Shown here in pieces: positions 20,681 through 33,319 of a DNA stretch of 64,000 nt. The notes beneath the pieces are model-generated. The model did not search any database, had not been told where the DNA came from, and worked only from the letters and a program-made list of their open reading frames with translations. A program made the position numbers and the translations under genes. Every line of letters starts with the position of its first letter. Within the stretch, counting starts at the first letter, position 1. Origin of the DNA: Lactarius indigo (lineage: Eukaryota > Basidiomycota > Agaricomycetes > Russulales > Russulaceae); the NCBI GenBank assembly GCA_025766275.1, contig JAFKAC010000046.1, positions 248,001 through 312,000 on the forward strand. Reading direction: 5' to 3'.

Positions 20681-21109
20681 AGCGCGTTTTTATACAATTT
20701 AGATACGTTTTTAACAGAAATAAAAGTAAAGTGAAGTAAAGGAATACAAAGACGCACGGGCCATTTGAGGCGTGAAACAGGAGTCGAATGAGGGGCGAAG
20801 AGGAGTCCAGAACGGAGCAGAAAGGGGTGCGGAGCCCCTATAAGACTTGAAGCGTTTGAATCGAAATTAATACGGAGGTAGAGACTTGCACAGCCGCGCA
20901 TTATCGCGGCGGTGTTGTTTTGTGTGGGTTCGAGTCGGCCGGGTCGAGTGTGCCGAGATGCAAGCATAAACTAAAGTCCGAGAGTATCCTAAGAAACTAA
21001 GTGATCGTGTTACGAGTTCCTGCTCGTATCTCAACTCTTCTGCCAATCCATACCAACTACGTGATAGACCTTATTTCCCGAATGCTGAGACTTAGCGCGT
21101 GAACCTCAA

Positions 21110-22892
21110 CAGGGAGAAGTGGCCCGATGTCAAAGGTTCGAGAGCGGTCTGGATGTCACTTTCCGGCCGACCAGTTATGCATATGTGTAAATTCGGAAGG
21201 TGGAGGTCAGCAAGATCTGCTACAAGCCCGAGTACATTTCCTCGGGGAGTTGGTATTCCGAACGTGTTGGGACATTCGTCAATGGCGTCAAGGATGATGT
21301 AAGTGGGCAGTTGAGGCGCGGATAGTGCCATGAGCATGTCTTTGAGGCATTGCACCAAAGTACGTTCACCGGGTCGTTCCTTTCCATCGCTATAGGTTGA
21401 ATAGACGTGGGAGAGTAAGTCGAGACAAGGTTTGGACCGAGAAGAAAGTTGTATTAGGAGTGAAGAAACGAGGTTGCGGCAATCCTTCTTGTCGACATCC
21501 CTAAAATCGAAATCGAAATAGGCGACGGAGGCCGACCCGGTGTCGCGTAAAGTGATGACATGCTGGATGATTGCAGAGCTAATTGAGGATATAAAAATCT
21601 GTGCGCGGAGAAAAAACAGAATGGCCGACCAGAAGATGCTCTTCCCCGAACCGGCTACGAAAGGAGTAGTCAGTCAGATGTGAACCCCGCAGTCAGAGTA
21701 TTCGTACCCGTCCCGTGAATCCACAACAACGATCCTGGCTCGGACAACTCCCACTCCTTGAATATATGCTCGTTGAAAACCCAGGCTGCGGTTCTCTCGT
21801 GCTGCATGGTGCACATGTTGGCGTGGCTTGTCGATGGATCAGGCGGGGTGAGCCATCCTCGAAGCCGCTCCCCTACGATTGGAATGTGAGCTTCTGCAAT
21901 TATTCGTGGTGAGGTTGTGACAAAACGAACATTCGCGGGAGGTAATATCGCCAACGATCTGCTGGACCATTACTTTTGTTTCCTTCGTATCTAATCCGAA
22001 GAGGTTCAGTATTAATTGTACCGTAATACAAAAGAGCTACGCACCGTCCTTGATATCACTCGTGGCATCCTTGAGATCACTGGTGTCCTTTAACACTTGC
22101 GCAGACACCATCCGGAGCTCTCCCTGTTCCAATTTATCCAACCTCAATAACGCGTCCTCGATATCGTTCCTTCCCACAAGCCTCTTAAGAAATGTTTCTG
22201 GGCGAATTTCAGCGAGGGAAAGCTTGGCAGCGAAGGTGAACTAACTCTTTCGGCTTTGGTACATCACCTTCGTCGCGACGGTAAGCATAGAAAGCACTTC
22301 AGCCATAGATTTCCCCATCACATTCGCCATCTGTGCTGTCGGCGGGACTTCGATGTGGGTCTGGAGGCGTACAAAAAAGTTTTCGATTCTCTCAAAGAGC
22401 TCGATAAGCACATCGCGGCTCGCAGCGATACCCTTTGCTGCCTGTGGGAAATGAGGGGTTATCACGGGTTATCAAAGCGTACGCGGAGGGTCAACTCACT
22501 ACGAGGAGGATACTCATCGCGGAAAATATAATTTTGGTTGGGGGAAATACCTGAAATTGACGTTAGGACACAAGCTGGTAATCAGGTAACACGCTGGGAC
22601 TCACCGTGCCAACGCCCTCGCCAAGGGCGGAAGAGAGAGCGTTGAGGACATGCACGGTTGGCGTAAGCCGTTTTGTGAGTCGCTCGTCGCTGGTCTGGGA
22701 TTGATTGAGTTCGTTGGCCTTCCCTTGAAGTACGGTGAGGATGGCCTCAATTGAATCGCAGCCTCGTATCTCCTCTGCGAGTGGGTGGGTAGAAAGTTCC
22801 TTTCTGGTCTTCTTCTTGTACTCTTTGAGGACCTTCTCGAAGATCGGGTGCAAGTTTGGAGTGGAGGAAGACGGCTGGAGACTGGTTGACAT
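21110..22892 (-). pseudogene. Truncated STAND/NLR gene: Goodbye domain plus partial NACHT
   Basis: Paralogue of the gene at 25104-29976 with the same exon layout. The first exon, 22605-22892 (288 bases, the same length), encodes the fungal Goodbye domain (HPLAEEIRGCDSIEAILTVLQ). Next come the 17-codon exon, the helical linker exons and a P-loop exon (GSGKS, near 21645). The NACHT part ends after the Walker B-like motif IILDAIDECPN. Homology stops at about 21110 and all ankyrin repeats are missing. Compared with the intact gene there is one extra base near 21872-21885, which shifts the frame before the P-loop. It is therefore a pseudogene; a short Goodbye-only product remains conceivable. Confidence 0.8.
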
Positions 22893-25103
22893 CGTAATTG
22901 TGGTGACTTTGAGTTCGATAAGAGTGTAGGTCGAAAATGCGAGCCGAGGACCACGCTCCTCAGGTGGGAACGTGTGTAGGTAGCGTGCACAGCCTTTCGC
23001 ACAGCACGCATGACCAGTGTTATATGGGTCAGCCTGACTCAGGGTCAAATGGGTCGTAGTCAGCCAGGTCAGTCCGGGTCAATTGAGGCGCATGGAATAC
23101 CCTACTGCGTGGACTGTGGTGGCCGAAGATTGACCGAAGTGAAGACGACCTCGGCCCGAGGTTCCCGGCTGAGGTTCCCGTTCCTCACAAATCGGAACGG
23201 CCTTCGACCACGATCCTCTCTAGCGTGAATCTTGTGCACATCCTCAAAGAGGTATGGACGCTCGGAATATATTAGATAGAGAATAAACTTGTTAGTGAAT
23301 GATCGTGCGCGCGGAATATGTCTGCACGAGAAGACAAAGGCTCAGCAATTGCGCGCACTAACAGAGCAATGGCTAATATCTATTCACCTACACGAGAAGA
23401 CAAAGGCTATCTAGCGCATAAGTACAGGCAAGATCGAAATAACATACGGATAACTTACCTCAGCAATTGCGCGCACTAACAGAGCAATGGCTGAGGTACT
23501 ACTAACGAAATGTAGGGACTTATATAACAGTACGGACTATAACTGTATAGCTGGAAGTTTTATGCTCTGCTTCCGCAGGGCAACGAGAAAACTAATCCGC
23601 GGACGTTGGGAACGACCGGGAGGGGATACGGGGAAACGGGCCGGACACCCGAGTAAGTACGAAACATCGAATTGAGCCAAAGGTGCGAAGGAATCGCGCG
23701 GGTTTGCACAAACGCCCGCATGGAACACGAAGATAAAGACATACTGAAATATTATCTCACGAATGGTATAATCAACACATCCCCCCTTCCTGGCCCAGTG
23801 AAAGGGCTCGTTCAGTTCTCGTAGGATTTCAGGCCCTCCAACCTCCAACTGCCGATACCAATACCAAGCACCAATACCTCATCGGAATATGGCCATCAGA
23901 GGCCATCGGAAGCATGTAAGAGCAGTCTCGCGACCTCCTGGTCATCTATGTGAGGGAGGGAATCGGAACAGGTGAGTATATTTTGAAGTATATGCTAACT
24001 TTGGCAACGAAGTGTCTGTTCTGCTCGGAGTCGTCGCCGGATGTGAAATTTACGCCTGACGTGCTCGTTTAGGCGAGGGAGAGGGCGGCAAGAGTGCAGC
24101 CTGCGGTTCCAGTGGAGAGGTTGACAATGTCCCATGTAGTGAGTGGTGATCAGATGGGCAGCGTGGACGTGTTGCCTCCGCTTGCTAGGTCGCACTTCTT
24201 CACTCACGCACATCCTCACAGCGCACTTTTCTCCGGGGTTCTCACTACCCCTCCGTTTGTTCCGCGTCGTCACTTCTTGTGGTGACAACACGACACATGT
24301 GATACGTCACCTTCGTAAAAGGGTAGGCCCGTGCCACTCCGGGTCGCCACCGACAAAAGTTAAGTTCGCAGGTCCTCTTATGACGAAAACCGATTGCATT
24401 CGCCAACTTTCAATTGTAAGCACTGCGCAACGCAGCCCCCTTGTACTAAAACCATCCACCTCATTCCTTTCTTTTTCAAGGACTACACTTCCTCACCAAG
24501 CCCTCTTTTACCCTCCTCTCGTTTCTCCCCACACAGCGCCAGACGTAGATCCCCTGTCGTCCGACGAGCAATTCCTTGCCAGGATTCGGCATATATAACG
24601 AATTACTCGATGTGCGTCCTCTGTCTACAGTCATTCGCTAGTTCTCTTTACCTTCTGGACACGCATATATAAATGGCACTTTGCTTCTCGCTCGCATGAT
24701 TCCGCATGTCGCGCATCTCCCTAGCGCGGTGTTTTCTGCCTTGCGGCGCTATTCCCCCCATCCATTCTCGTGGGGTGTTTGACTTCCTGACCATTAACCA
24801 CATGCGCTTGCGTCTTCTCCCGTCCACCCGGCGCCAGTGGTGATGTTGTGTGCGGTGTACTCAACGGCCCCATAAAGTTGCGTGACAATGCGGTGCGCTA
24901 ATGCTTGCCCGTGTTGGGCTGGGCGGTTGTCATGAGCGAAGGTAGGGGCGGGGATAACGTTTTCGTGAATGGTCAGGTTGGGCAGAGGTGACGCGCGGCA
25001 TCTTTATATGGCTACTACCTACAAACTGTGTATCCGAATGAATTTGTCAAACAAAGCAACGTTTCTACACTGTATCATAGAGCAAGCCCATCACGACTAC
25101 GTA
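22893..25103. other. Upstream region of the truncated NLR and 3' flank of the intact NLR; no gene seen
   Basis: Contains a 118-bp period direct repeat (agcaattgcgcgcactaaca at 23343 and 23461). A flank block (about 23770-23930) is also found at about 30330-30480 and 31610-31745. The 3' flank of the ankyrin gene (about 24955-25103) has a diverged relative at about 39665-39815. Confidence 0.55.
23341..23496. repeat. Short tandem duplication (118-bp period)
   Basis: The block ctcagcaattgcgcgcacta...gagcaatggct occurs at 23341 and 23459. The neighbouring acgagaagacaaaggct block also occurs twice. Confidence 0.7.
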
Positions 25104-28100
25104 TCATGATTGGTTGGCAGAGTATTCCGACAACAATCGTTTCATTGCCTTCCTCTTCCTCCCAGAAGCAAGCTGCAAAGGTGACTTTCCCTCCAAGTTC
25201 TTCACGTTGACGTTAGCTCCGTGCTTGAGAAGTATTCGCGCCATCTCAAGCAATCGAAGGCGTGACGCCAGGTGTAACGGGGTTTCGTGATCTTCGTTTT
25301 GTGCATTCACATCCGCACCGCGCTCCAGTAATTGTCGTGCGACACGAGCAACATTGCCTGAATGGCTTTTTCGATCCCACGACTCCGCCGTCGTGAAACT
25401 GTGGTAGTCGTGATTGCCTAGTACCACTCGGTGTAGTGGTGTCTGGCCTCGGATGTCTTCCGCGTTAACCCGTGCCCCATGGTTAAGCAACTCCTCTGCG
25501 ACATCGGTATTCCCATAGTAGGATGCCAAATGTAACGGAGTTGCCTGTTCTTTGTCTTGTGCATTTATGTCCACACCGCGCTCCAAGAATAGCCGTACAA
25601 AATTGGGACCCAATCCCGAATGGAGTGAGCTCTGTGATACCCGGTGTAATGGAATCTGGCCCTGGATGTCCTCCGCATTAGCACTTGCCCCATGGTCGAG
25701 CAGCACCTTTGCGACATCGACAAGCCCATGGTAGGATGCAAAATGTAATGGGGTTGCCTGTGTCTTGTCTCGTGCATTTACGTCCATGCTGTGCTCTAAT
25801 AATAGCCGCGCAAGCTCATGACGGGATGTGTTATAATGTGAACTTTGTGTTACTCGGTGTAATGGGGTCTGGCCGTCTTCATTCTGTACGTCAGTTTCTG
25901 CACCATGATCGAGCAGCACCAGCACGGTCTCCGTCGAGTAGTGATAAGACGCCAAATGTAACGGGGTTTCTTGATCCTTGTCTCGTGCATTCACATCCGC
26001 GCCCCTCTCCAACAGTAGCCGTGCAACACGGGCATTATCGAATATGTGATCGTTTATGGCATGGTGTAATGGGGTCTGGCCATCGGCGTTCTGTGCGTTG
26101 ACTTCAGCTCCGTGGTCAAGCAACACAAGTGCAGTCTCAAAGTGCCCACGGGAACACGCCAAATGTAAAGGGGTTTCCTGGTCCTTATCTCGCGCGTTAA
26201 CATCCATTCCAAGCTTCAGTAATAACCGTGCGATATCAGGAATTTCGTTAGGGCACTCTTCGTGCAGCGATACTAGATGAAGAGGAGTCTGGCCCCATGC
26301 ATTCTCCACGCTAGCCTTCGCGCCATGATCGAGCAGTAGTCGTGCGACTTCGAGCATCCCATGGGAGGACGCAAAATGTAGCGGGGTTGCGCCGTCCTCA
26401 TCTAGTGCATTCACGTCTATGCCGCGCTCTAGTAGAAGCATTGCGATATCGGGAGCTATTTTGCGGTGATATGCTGGGTCTCCGGAACGAAGTCCGAGGT
26501 AAGGATACGTTTTATATTGGCAGATGCCTCGTGACACCTCGTGCAGTAGGTTCCGGGCTTCGATGTTCTCTGCCTGGGCATTTGCGCCATGGTCTAACAG
26601 TAGCCGGGTAATCTCGGCCCGCGCGAAAGATGATGCGAAATGTAACGGGGTTGCCCTGTCCTCATCTTGTGCCATTACGTCCGCACCGCGCTCCACCAAT
26701 ATTCGCGCGAGAATAGCACGTTCACGTTCACGTTCGCCTTCATGATTGCCGGACTTCCTGGTCGACACCAAGTGTAATGGGGTTTGCCCCTTGTCGTTCT
26801 GACTATCGACTTGTGCCCCGTGTTCGAGTAACATCTGAGCTACCTTGAGATTTCCCATTTCTGCTGCTATATGCAGCGGAGTCCACAAGTGCTCCTCCGT
26901 GGCGTTAACATCTGCACCACGTCTGAGCAGAAAATGTACGGCGTCGACACGAGCATCCCCTAAAAAGCGGATTGTATGGAAAAGTGGGGGGTGTCCGCGA
27001 ACATTCATATGTGCACCGTGCTCAACTAGGAGCTCGGCAACCCGAAAGTGATTCCTGGATAGGGCCGCGACCAGGGGAGTCTCGAGGTTTCCACAACGGT
27101 AATTTATTTGCTCTGGGTATTTAGGGATGAGGCGCCGAACAAGGTCATAGAATCCACAAAGAGCTGCGTAGTACAGGGGTTGATGATGGTCTTCTTTCCA
27201 AAACCAAGGTACATAAGGGTCGATGTCATGTATCCGTATCCACTCCAAAAAGTATGGCTTGTCTAAGTCAAAGAGTGTCTCCATCGCGTCCTCCAGGCGT
27301 GACGACACGCTACCGACTTGAACGTGAGAAACCCAATGTTCAGCAGCATACTCGAGAAGAGGGATGTCCTTGTTGCTGTGCTTGCTACCGCCCTCGCCAT
27401 ACTCTTTGTCGACGCGATTATCCAAGTTGAGTAGAACCCCAAGGCAGGCACGCGCAAGTATCAAGTGCGCAGGTTCAGGAAGGATGTGGTACCGTGATAT
27501 ATCTCCGCTCGCGGCGACAAGACGATTTGACGTGAGGTATTCTTTCACAGAAAAATGTGAAAATTGGACAACCCGGCAATATTCGCCGTCGGGATACATG
27601 TCGTCGACAATGGAAACCAAGCTCGAACAAGCAGATAACACTGCTCGCTCTTGATCTTCCCACCGCCATTCCGCATGAAGCGTCGGGATCTCTCCCTCGG
27701 TCGTGTCAAGGTCAAACGCAAGTACCTCTGCGAACTCCTCAACACGAAGCGGCCGACAAGCCACGGAAAGGCACTGCAACAGGCGACGCGCGTATCGGCC
27801 TTGGTTGGTGGACTCGATCTCCTTCAAGACCCGCTCATACGTCTCGTCCAGGCTTTTCGGTAGTTCATCAAGTTGACGCCGGAGACTGGGAGCGAGGCAA
27901 TGCCTCAACATCTCCAGCTGACAAAAGACCCATCGGAACCTGTACGATAAAATCAGGGAAGTATGGATTAAAAAATGAACTATCGCCTTACATGCCGTCG
28001 GCTTTCTCCGAGAGTGTCTCGATGACTAGATTCCTGTCGTCTTCCCGCCAACTCTTCATTTGGGGGTCGGATTGAACAACAGCGCTGACGTATTCGCTGA

Positions 28101-29976
28101 TGTCGTTCTTCTGTCCAGGTTGATCATGAAGGGAGAAGCGGCCCGATGCCAAAGGCTCGAGAGCGGTCCGGATATCATTCTCCCAGCGACTGGTAATGCA
28201 CATGTGTAGATTCGTAAGACGGAGGTCAATAAGATCTTTTACAAGTTCGAGGACATGTCCTCGTGGAGTTGGTATCCCGTAGGTGTTGGGACATTCATCA
28301 AGGGCGTCTAAGACGATGTAAGTGGGGAGTTGAGAAAGGGATGGCGCCATGAGCATGTCCTTGAGGCATTGCACCAAAGCACGTTCACTGGGCTGCTCCT
28401 TGCCAGCGTCATAGGTCGAATAGACGTGGGAGAGTATGTTGAGACAATCCGTGGACCGGGAAGAAAGCTGTATTAGAAGTGAAGAAAGGAGGCCGCGGCG
28501 ATGCTTCTTATTGTCATCTCTAAAATCAAAATAGAAATAGGCAATGGAGGCCAACCCAGCATCGCGGAGAGTGATGAGATGCTGGATAATCGCAGAGCTG
28601 ACCGAGGACATAAACACCTGTAAACGGAGAGAAAACAGAATGACAAACCAAAGGATGCTCTTCCCCGAACCCGCTACGAAATCAGGAGCAGTCAGAGAGG
28701 TGGACCCCGCAGAATGGGAACACCCGTACCTTTGCCATGGATCCACAATAAGGATCCCAACTGGGACGACTCCCAGTCCTTAAATATATCTTCGTTGAAA
28801 ACCCAGGCTGCAGTTCTCTCGTGCTGTGCGCTGAACGCGTTGGCGTGGTTTGTTGATGGATCAGGCGGAGTAAGCCAACCTCGGAATCGCTCCCCTGGTA
28901 TTGTGTGTGAGCTTTTATGAGCATTCGCGGTGAGGTCATGTCGATACAAACATTGGTGGGGGCTAACATCGCCGAGAATCTGCTTTAGCATCACTTTCGC
29001 TTCTTTCGTGTCTAATCCGAAGAGGTTTGGTACGAATTGTTTTATGAGACGAAGAACTACGCACCGTCCTTGAGCTCTCCGGTATCGTCCTTGATATCAC
29101 TTGTGACGTCCTTAATATCATTTGCGACGTCCTTAATATCACTTGTAGCGTCCTTGAGACCACTGGTGTCCTTTAACACTTGCGTAGACACCATCCGGAG
29201 CTCCCCCTGTTCCAATTTATCCAACCTCACTAACGCGTCCCCAATGTCATTCCTTCCCATCAGCTTCTTAAGAAACGTTTCTGGTCCAATTTCAATAAGG
29301 GGAAACTCAGGGGAGGGGAGATGAACAAACTCTTGCGGCTTTGGTACATCACCTTTGTCGCCATCGCAAGCATAGACAGCACTTCGACCATAACCTTTCC
29401 CATCACATTCACCATCTGTGCCGTCTGTGGGACTTCAGTGTGGGTCTGGAGGCGTACAAAGAAGTTTTCAATTCTCTCGAAGAGCTCGATAAGCACATCG
29501 AGGCTCGCTGCGGTATCCCTTGCCGCCTGTGGGAAATGGCGTTGTCTCGGGTCGTCACAGTCTACGCAGAAGGTCAACTCACCACAAGGAGGATACTCAT
29601 TGCGGAAAAGATAATTTTAGTGGGGGGAAATATCTGAAATTTAATGTTAGGACGCCGTCTGGTAACCAGGCAGCGTACTGGAACTCACTGTGCCGACGCC
29701 CTCGCCAAGGGTGGAAGAGAGCGCATTGAGAACATTCACGGTCGGCATAAGCCACTTTGTGAGTCGCTCATCGCTGCTCTGATTTTGATTGAGTTCGTTG
29801 GCTTTCCCTTGAAGTACGGCGAGGATAGCTTCAATAGAATCGCAGCCTTGTATTTCCTCTGCGAGTGGATGGGTAGAAAGTTCTTTTCCAGTCTTCTTCT
29901 TGTACTCTTTGAGGGCCTTCTCGAAGATCGGATGAATGTTTGGAGTGGAGGAGGATGCTTTGAGACTGGTCGACAT
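25104..29976 (-). CDS. STAND/NLR-like protein: Goodbye - NACHT - ankyrin repeats
   Basis: Model join(25104..27939, 27992..28673, 28730..29011, 29065..29280, 29331..29526, 29583..29633, 29689..29976), all GT-AG introns, 4551 bases, 1516 aa, phases consistent throughout. Residues 1-113 are the fungal STAND N-terminal Goodbye domain (HPLAEEIQGCDSIEAILAVLQ). A helical linker with short DIKD repeats follows (to about 250). The NACHT ATPase has Walker A GKAGSGKS (about 343-350), with its glycine codon formed across an intron, and Walker B IVLDALDECP (about 463). A winged-helix-like region comes next (LPKSLDETYERVL). About 16 ankyrin repeats fill residues 850-1516 (GATPLHFASSHGMLEVARLL type). Such proteins are fungal counterparts of NLR immune receptors: ligand sensing by the repeats would drive ATP-dependent oligomerisation and release of the N-terminal effector. 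The repeats look regular and uninterrupted, so the gene is probably functional. Confidence 0.92.
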
Positions 29977-32900
29977 CGTGTTTATCTCGACTGTGAGTTC
30001 TATGAGACGTAGGTGTAAGACGAGGACCAGGTTTCGTGGGTATGAACGTGTGCCCTGTGTACGGTCACAGCCTTGCGCACAGCACACATGATGATAACGC
30101 CGGCGTCGGTTTGATAGCGACAGGCGCTCATGGGATATATCCGGACCGGCTCATACCGGCGTTCTCCGGCAGTTATGCGGCTCCTTCTCAGTCCTCGACG
30201 TGCGCCTTTTCTCTCCTCCTCAGAGTCGATCCCTTCGCTCCCTCTCACAATGGGAATGACATCAGACTACGGACCTTTCTAGCAGGCATCTACGTTGTGA
30301 GCGGCCTCTCTGCGATTCTTTACAACCCCGTGAAAGGGTTCGTCCAACCCTCGTGGGAAGTTAAGTTCCCAATAGGCTCCATAATCCCCAAACAGCCGAC
30401 ACCAATATCGGACGCCGATAACCTCAGTCTGGATATGGTCATTGGAGGCCATTGATAGTGTATAAGAATGGCCTCTCTGCTGGCTCGGGGTATGTGATAC
30501 GCTGACTAGACGATACGACACCTTGCTCTCTAAGGTGGTGGCAAAACGCCGGGATCACCACGGGCGATGATGACGGTGGGGGTGACTATTTTAGGTGCGT
30601 AACAGGGCTAGCCTGTGAGTGTTTGTTCGTGACTACCTTCCTCAGGGGCGTCGACGTCAACATGTCAACGTTATCAACCCTTGTTCCGTTCGTTGGTTAC
30701 GAACAATGAGCAGAGCGTAGTCGCCACGTGATTGTCTCCCCTCGTTTTCGCACCTTTCTTTCCGACTGGCTTGTGAGCTAGAGCATGTCGGCGCCATCAC
30801 CTCTGCCTCCCATTCCAGATCTACATTGCTCACAGCGGATTTCTGAGCACTAATTAGGCTGTGTACCGTCTGCGCAAAAGTAGAAGGGATCTAAGGTCAC
30901 ACGTCATATTGGTAGGACACAATCAGCAGTCATGACACCCCACGACATTCCACCACCTCCGACATCCGCAGCGACTACAGCTATATCAGACTCGCGATTC
31001 ATCGTATTTTCCACAACATCCGTACGGTGAGGCGCGAGCTTCCTTCAGTATTTACTAGTCCCAGCTGGTCTTGCAGCAGGGGTCGCAGACAAGAAAGGAG
31101 TTGGATTGACAGATGACATCGTCACATCTGTGGTTCAGCTCACTCTTGAATGACTTGTACGTCGGTTCGGTGTTGCTCATCACGGCCTGGGGCCAAGTAG
31201 GTTATTTCAGTGAAGTTATCATTGTCTGATCGCCATCGTCACGAGGTCTTCGCAAAACATTGGTAATAGTTCTCCCCGAATTATTCCGCGTGCTATCGCT
31301 ACTGATGTAGTTACACTGCATCTATCCGTGAGACATATGGTTCTACGGTAGATACTCGTCGCGGTGCACGTTGTAATACAGGAAGTAAAGCTAGAGTGGA
31401 AATTCTGTCAATGACAACGTACTTATCGCGAACGGTAATTACTGTGGGAGGGTTATATATCCGGACCGGTTCAAACGCGAGACGCAACTTCCTTCTCAGT
31501 CCTTGACGTGTGCTCTTTCTCCCACTCCCGTTCACCCACTCTCACGAATGGGAACGGCATTCAACTAGGACCCTCTCGCACACATCCATGTTGTGCGCAT
31601 TGCCTATGTCCGGTCCTGTGAAGGGGTTCGTCCAGCCCTCGTAGGACTTTACGCTTCCCAACCTCCAGCCGCCGACGCCGATGCCAGGTACCGGTACGCC
31701 AGTCAGAATACGGTTATCGGAGGTCATTGATAGCATGGAAGAAGAGTCTTTCAGCCTACTTGACGAGTGCTTCTGGCGATAAGCCCACTATGAGTCTTGA
31801 CGCGCCGCGCACCAAGGCAGTGGCAGAGCTTGGGAGGGCCACCACGAGCGAGGATGACAGCGGGGATGGCTTTCAGGTGCGTTCCAGGGTGGTCTGTGAA
31901 CATTTGTTCACGATTATCTTTCTCAAGGGTGTCGACCTGTCAACGTTGTCAGTCCTCTTTCGGTTCGTTTGTTTCGATCAATGGCCGCAGCGTAGCCGCC
32001 GCGTGTGCCTGTGTCTGTAGACATCACACTGGTGGGATTAGCCAGGCGTGCGAGTATGGATCTAGGCCCTTTCCCTTGACACAAGTTGCGGTCGCTTGTC
32101 CTTCAAGCTTCAAGCTTCAAGTCCCGTGTCAGAATCCGTACGCATATCCACCGACTAGACGAAACAATATCCCATTTCACAATGGTCATCTGCCCCCCTT
32201 CCTTTTCTTCCGACTGGCCTTTGCGCTAGTAGCTGCCGCCATCACCGCCTTTATGTCGAGAAATTCCGTATATCATTTCCAATCTGCGTTTCCTATGGCG
32301 GATTTCTGGGGCGCGCTAATCAGAAGGGCACTATCAAGATAGAACTGCGCAAGTAGCACGTGTAGGTGAATTTACAAGTTCATAGTGCTTCAAGTTTCCC
32401 GTAGCTCGTTCCAAGTCATGTGTGAAGCAGTACCTCAGACAAGGTTCTCGCACTCGTTGGAGTTTCGCCCGCGCAAAAGTAGAATGACTCGAGGGTTACA
32501 CGGCCGTCTTGACACCCCTCTTCTCCACCTCTGGCAGTTATGGTGGCAGCAGCTGCAAAATTCTCAAGACCCGTCTTGTTTTCCACGATAGCTGTACGGT
32601 ACGGGGCGAGTTCTCTTTGGCACTTACGGTTGGTCTTGCGGAAGGGAAATGGGACCGAGTTAGGTGCATCCAAATTAAGTTATCGTTATCTTATCGCAGA
32701 TCAGCACGACCCCCGTTGAGTTATTCAACTGTCCCCGAAACGTTTCGAGTGTTATGAAATGTCATTGCAGTCATATCTATCCGCGATACGTGTAGTTCTA
32801 CGGCTGTAGTTGCTCGGCATGCACGTTGTTGTAACACAGGGAGCAGGGGAGCAGAACGTCGATCGATCAATACAAACGGAATTGTCGTGGGGGGTTTAAT

Positions 32901-33065
32901 TTAAAAGCGGGATCTGCTTATGTTCCATCGCGATGGAGCCGAAAGTACTGCGTGGCGAGAACTAGAAGAGTTTGCGAACTCATGTGGAACGGAACTCACG
33001 GAACGCGGAAGTCCGGTGATTGGTACTGTTTGTCAGCCAAACCGATATCTCCGACTCACTCTCAT
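29977..33065. other. Upstream region of the intact NLR, built from duplicated flanks; no gene seen
   Basis: The block from about 30130 (atatccggaccgg ... ttctcagtcc) to about 30480 recurs at about 31455-31745. The dispersed repeat recurs at about 30866-31110 and 32425-32690. This indicates a tandem duplication of roughly 1.3-1.6 kb upstream of the gene. Scattered open frames here are short and unrelated between copies. Confidence 0.6.
30130..31745. repeat. Duplicated 5' flank of NLR genes (two copies, third at 23770-23930)
   Basis: Shared ordered blocks: atatccggaccggttcaaa/ctcata, ccttctcagtcc..gacgtg, tctcac.aatgggaa, gtgaa.gggttcgtcca.ccctcg, gaggtcattgatag. Copies start near 30137 and 31458. 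The copy upstream of the truncated NLR (23770-23930) shares the last blocks. Confidence 0.6.
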
Positions 33066-33076
33066 CGTCTTCTCGC
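33066..33076. repeat. Target-site duplication CGTCTTCTCGC, left of the Mutator-like element
   Basis: Perfect 11-bp match to 38698-38708. Mutator-like elements make duplications of 8-11 bp. Confidence 0.92.
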
Positions 33077-33319
33077 AACTGTCCCAGCTCACCCCCCCCC
33101 CTAACATGTCACGTGACACCACGTGACACTTCCAGCGGGTCAACGCCGACCTTAACAAGTTATTAATCATTTTTGAAACTAATTACATAATTATGTCACG
33201 TGACTCAATAAACGAAAAATCGTAGTACACAGTGTACGCAATTTAGATTCCCACGCCAAATGCTACCCACCACAAATGTCGACTTCGCCCCACCGTCCGA
33301 GAAAAAGTGCTCCCAGTCA
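33077..33319 (+). repeat. Left terminal inverted repeat of the MULE (243 bp)
   Basis: AACTGTCCCAGCTCAC then a C-run and CTAACATGTCACGTGACACC. Near-identical in inverted orientation to 38455-38697. It contains the transposase start codon at 33260 and repeated CACGTGAC motifs. Confidence 0.92.

Larger units (their letters stand above)
18991..21105. other. Gene-free stretch with low-complexity and degenerate repeats
   Basis: I see no convincing gene. Contents: a GGGTTTCG/ACGGGT-rich patch (19305-19400), a T-run (about 19590-19607), a degenerate CAC/ACGACA minisatellite (19630-19925), and a diverged dispersed repeat (about 20385-20680) that recurs near 32425-32690 and more weakly near 30866-31110. 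Confidence 0.6.

Noticed and set aside
30036..30455. 139-codon plus-strand frame upstream of the intact NLR
   Set aside because: The corresponding frame is not conserved in the duplicated flank at 31450-31745, so it is probably not coding.
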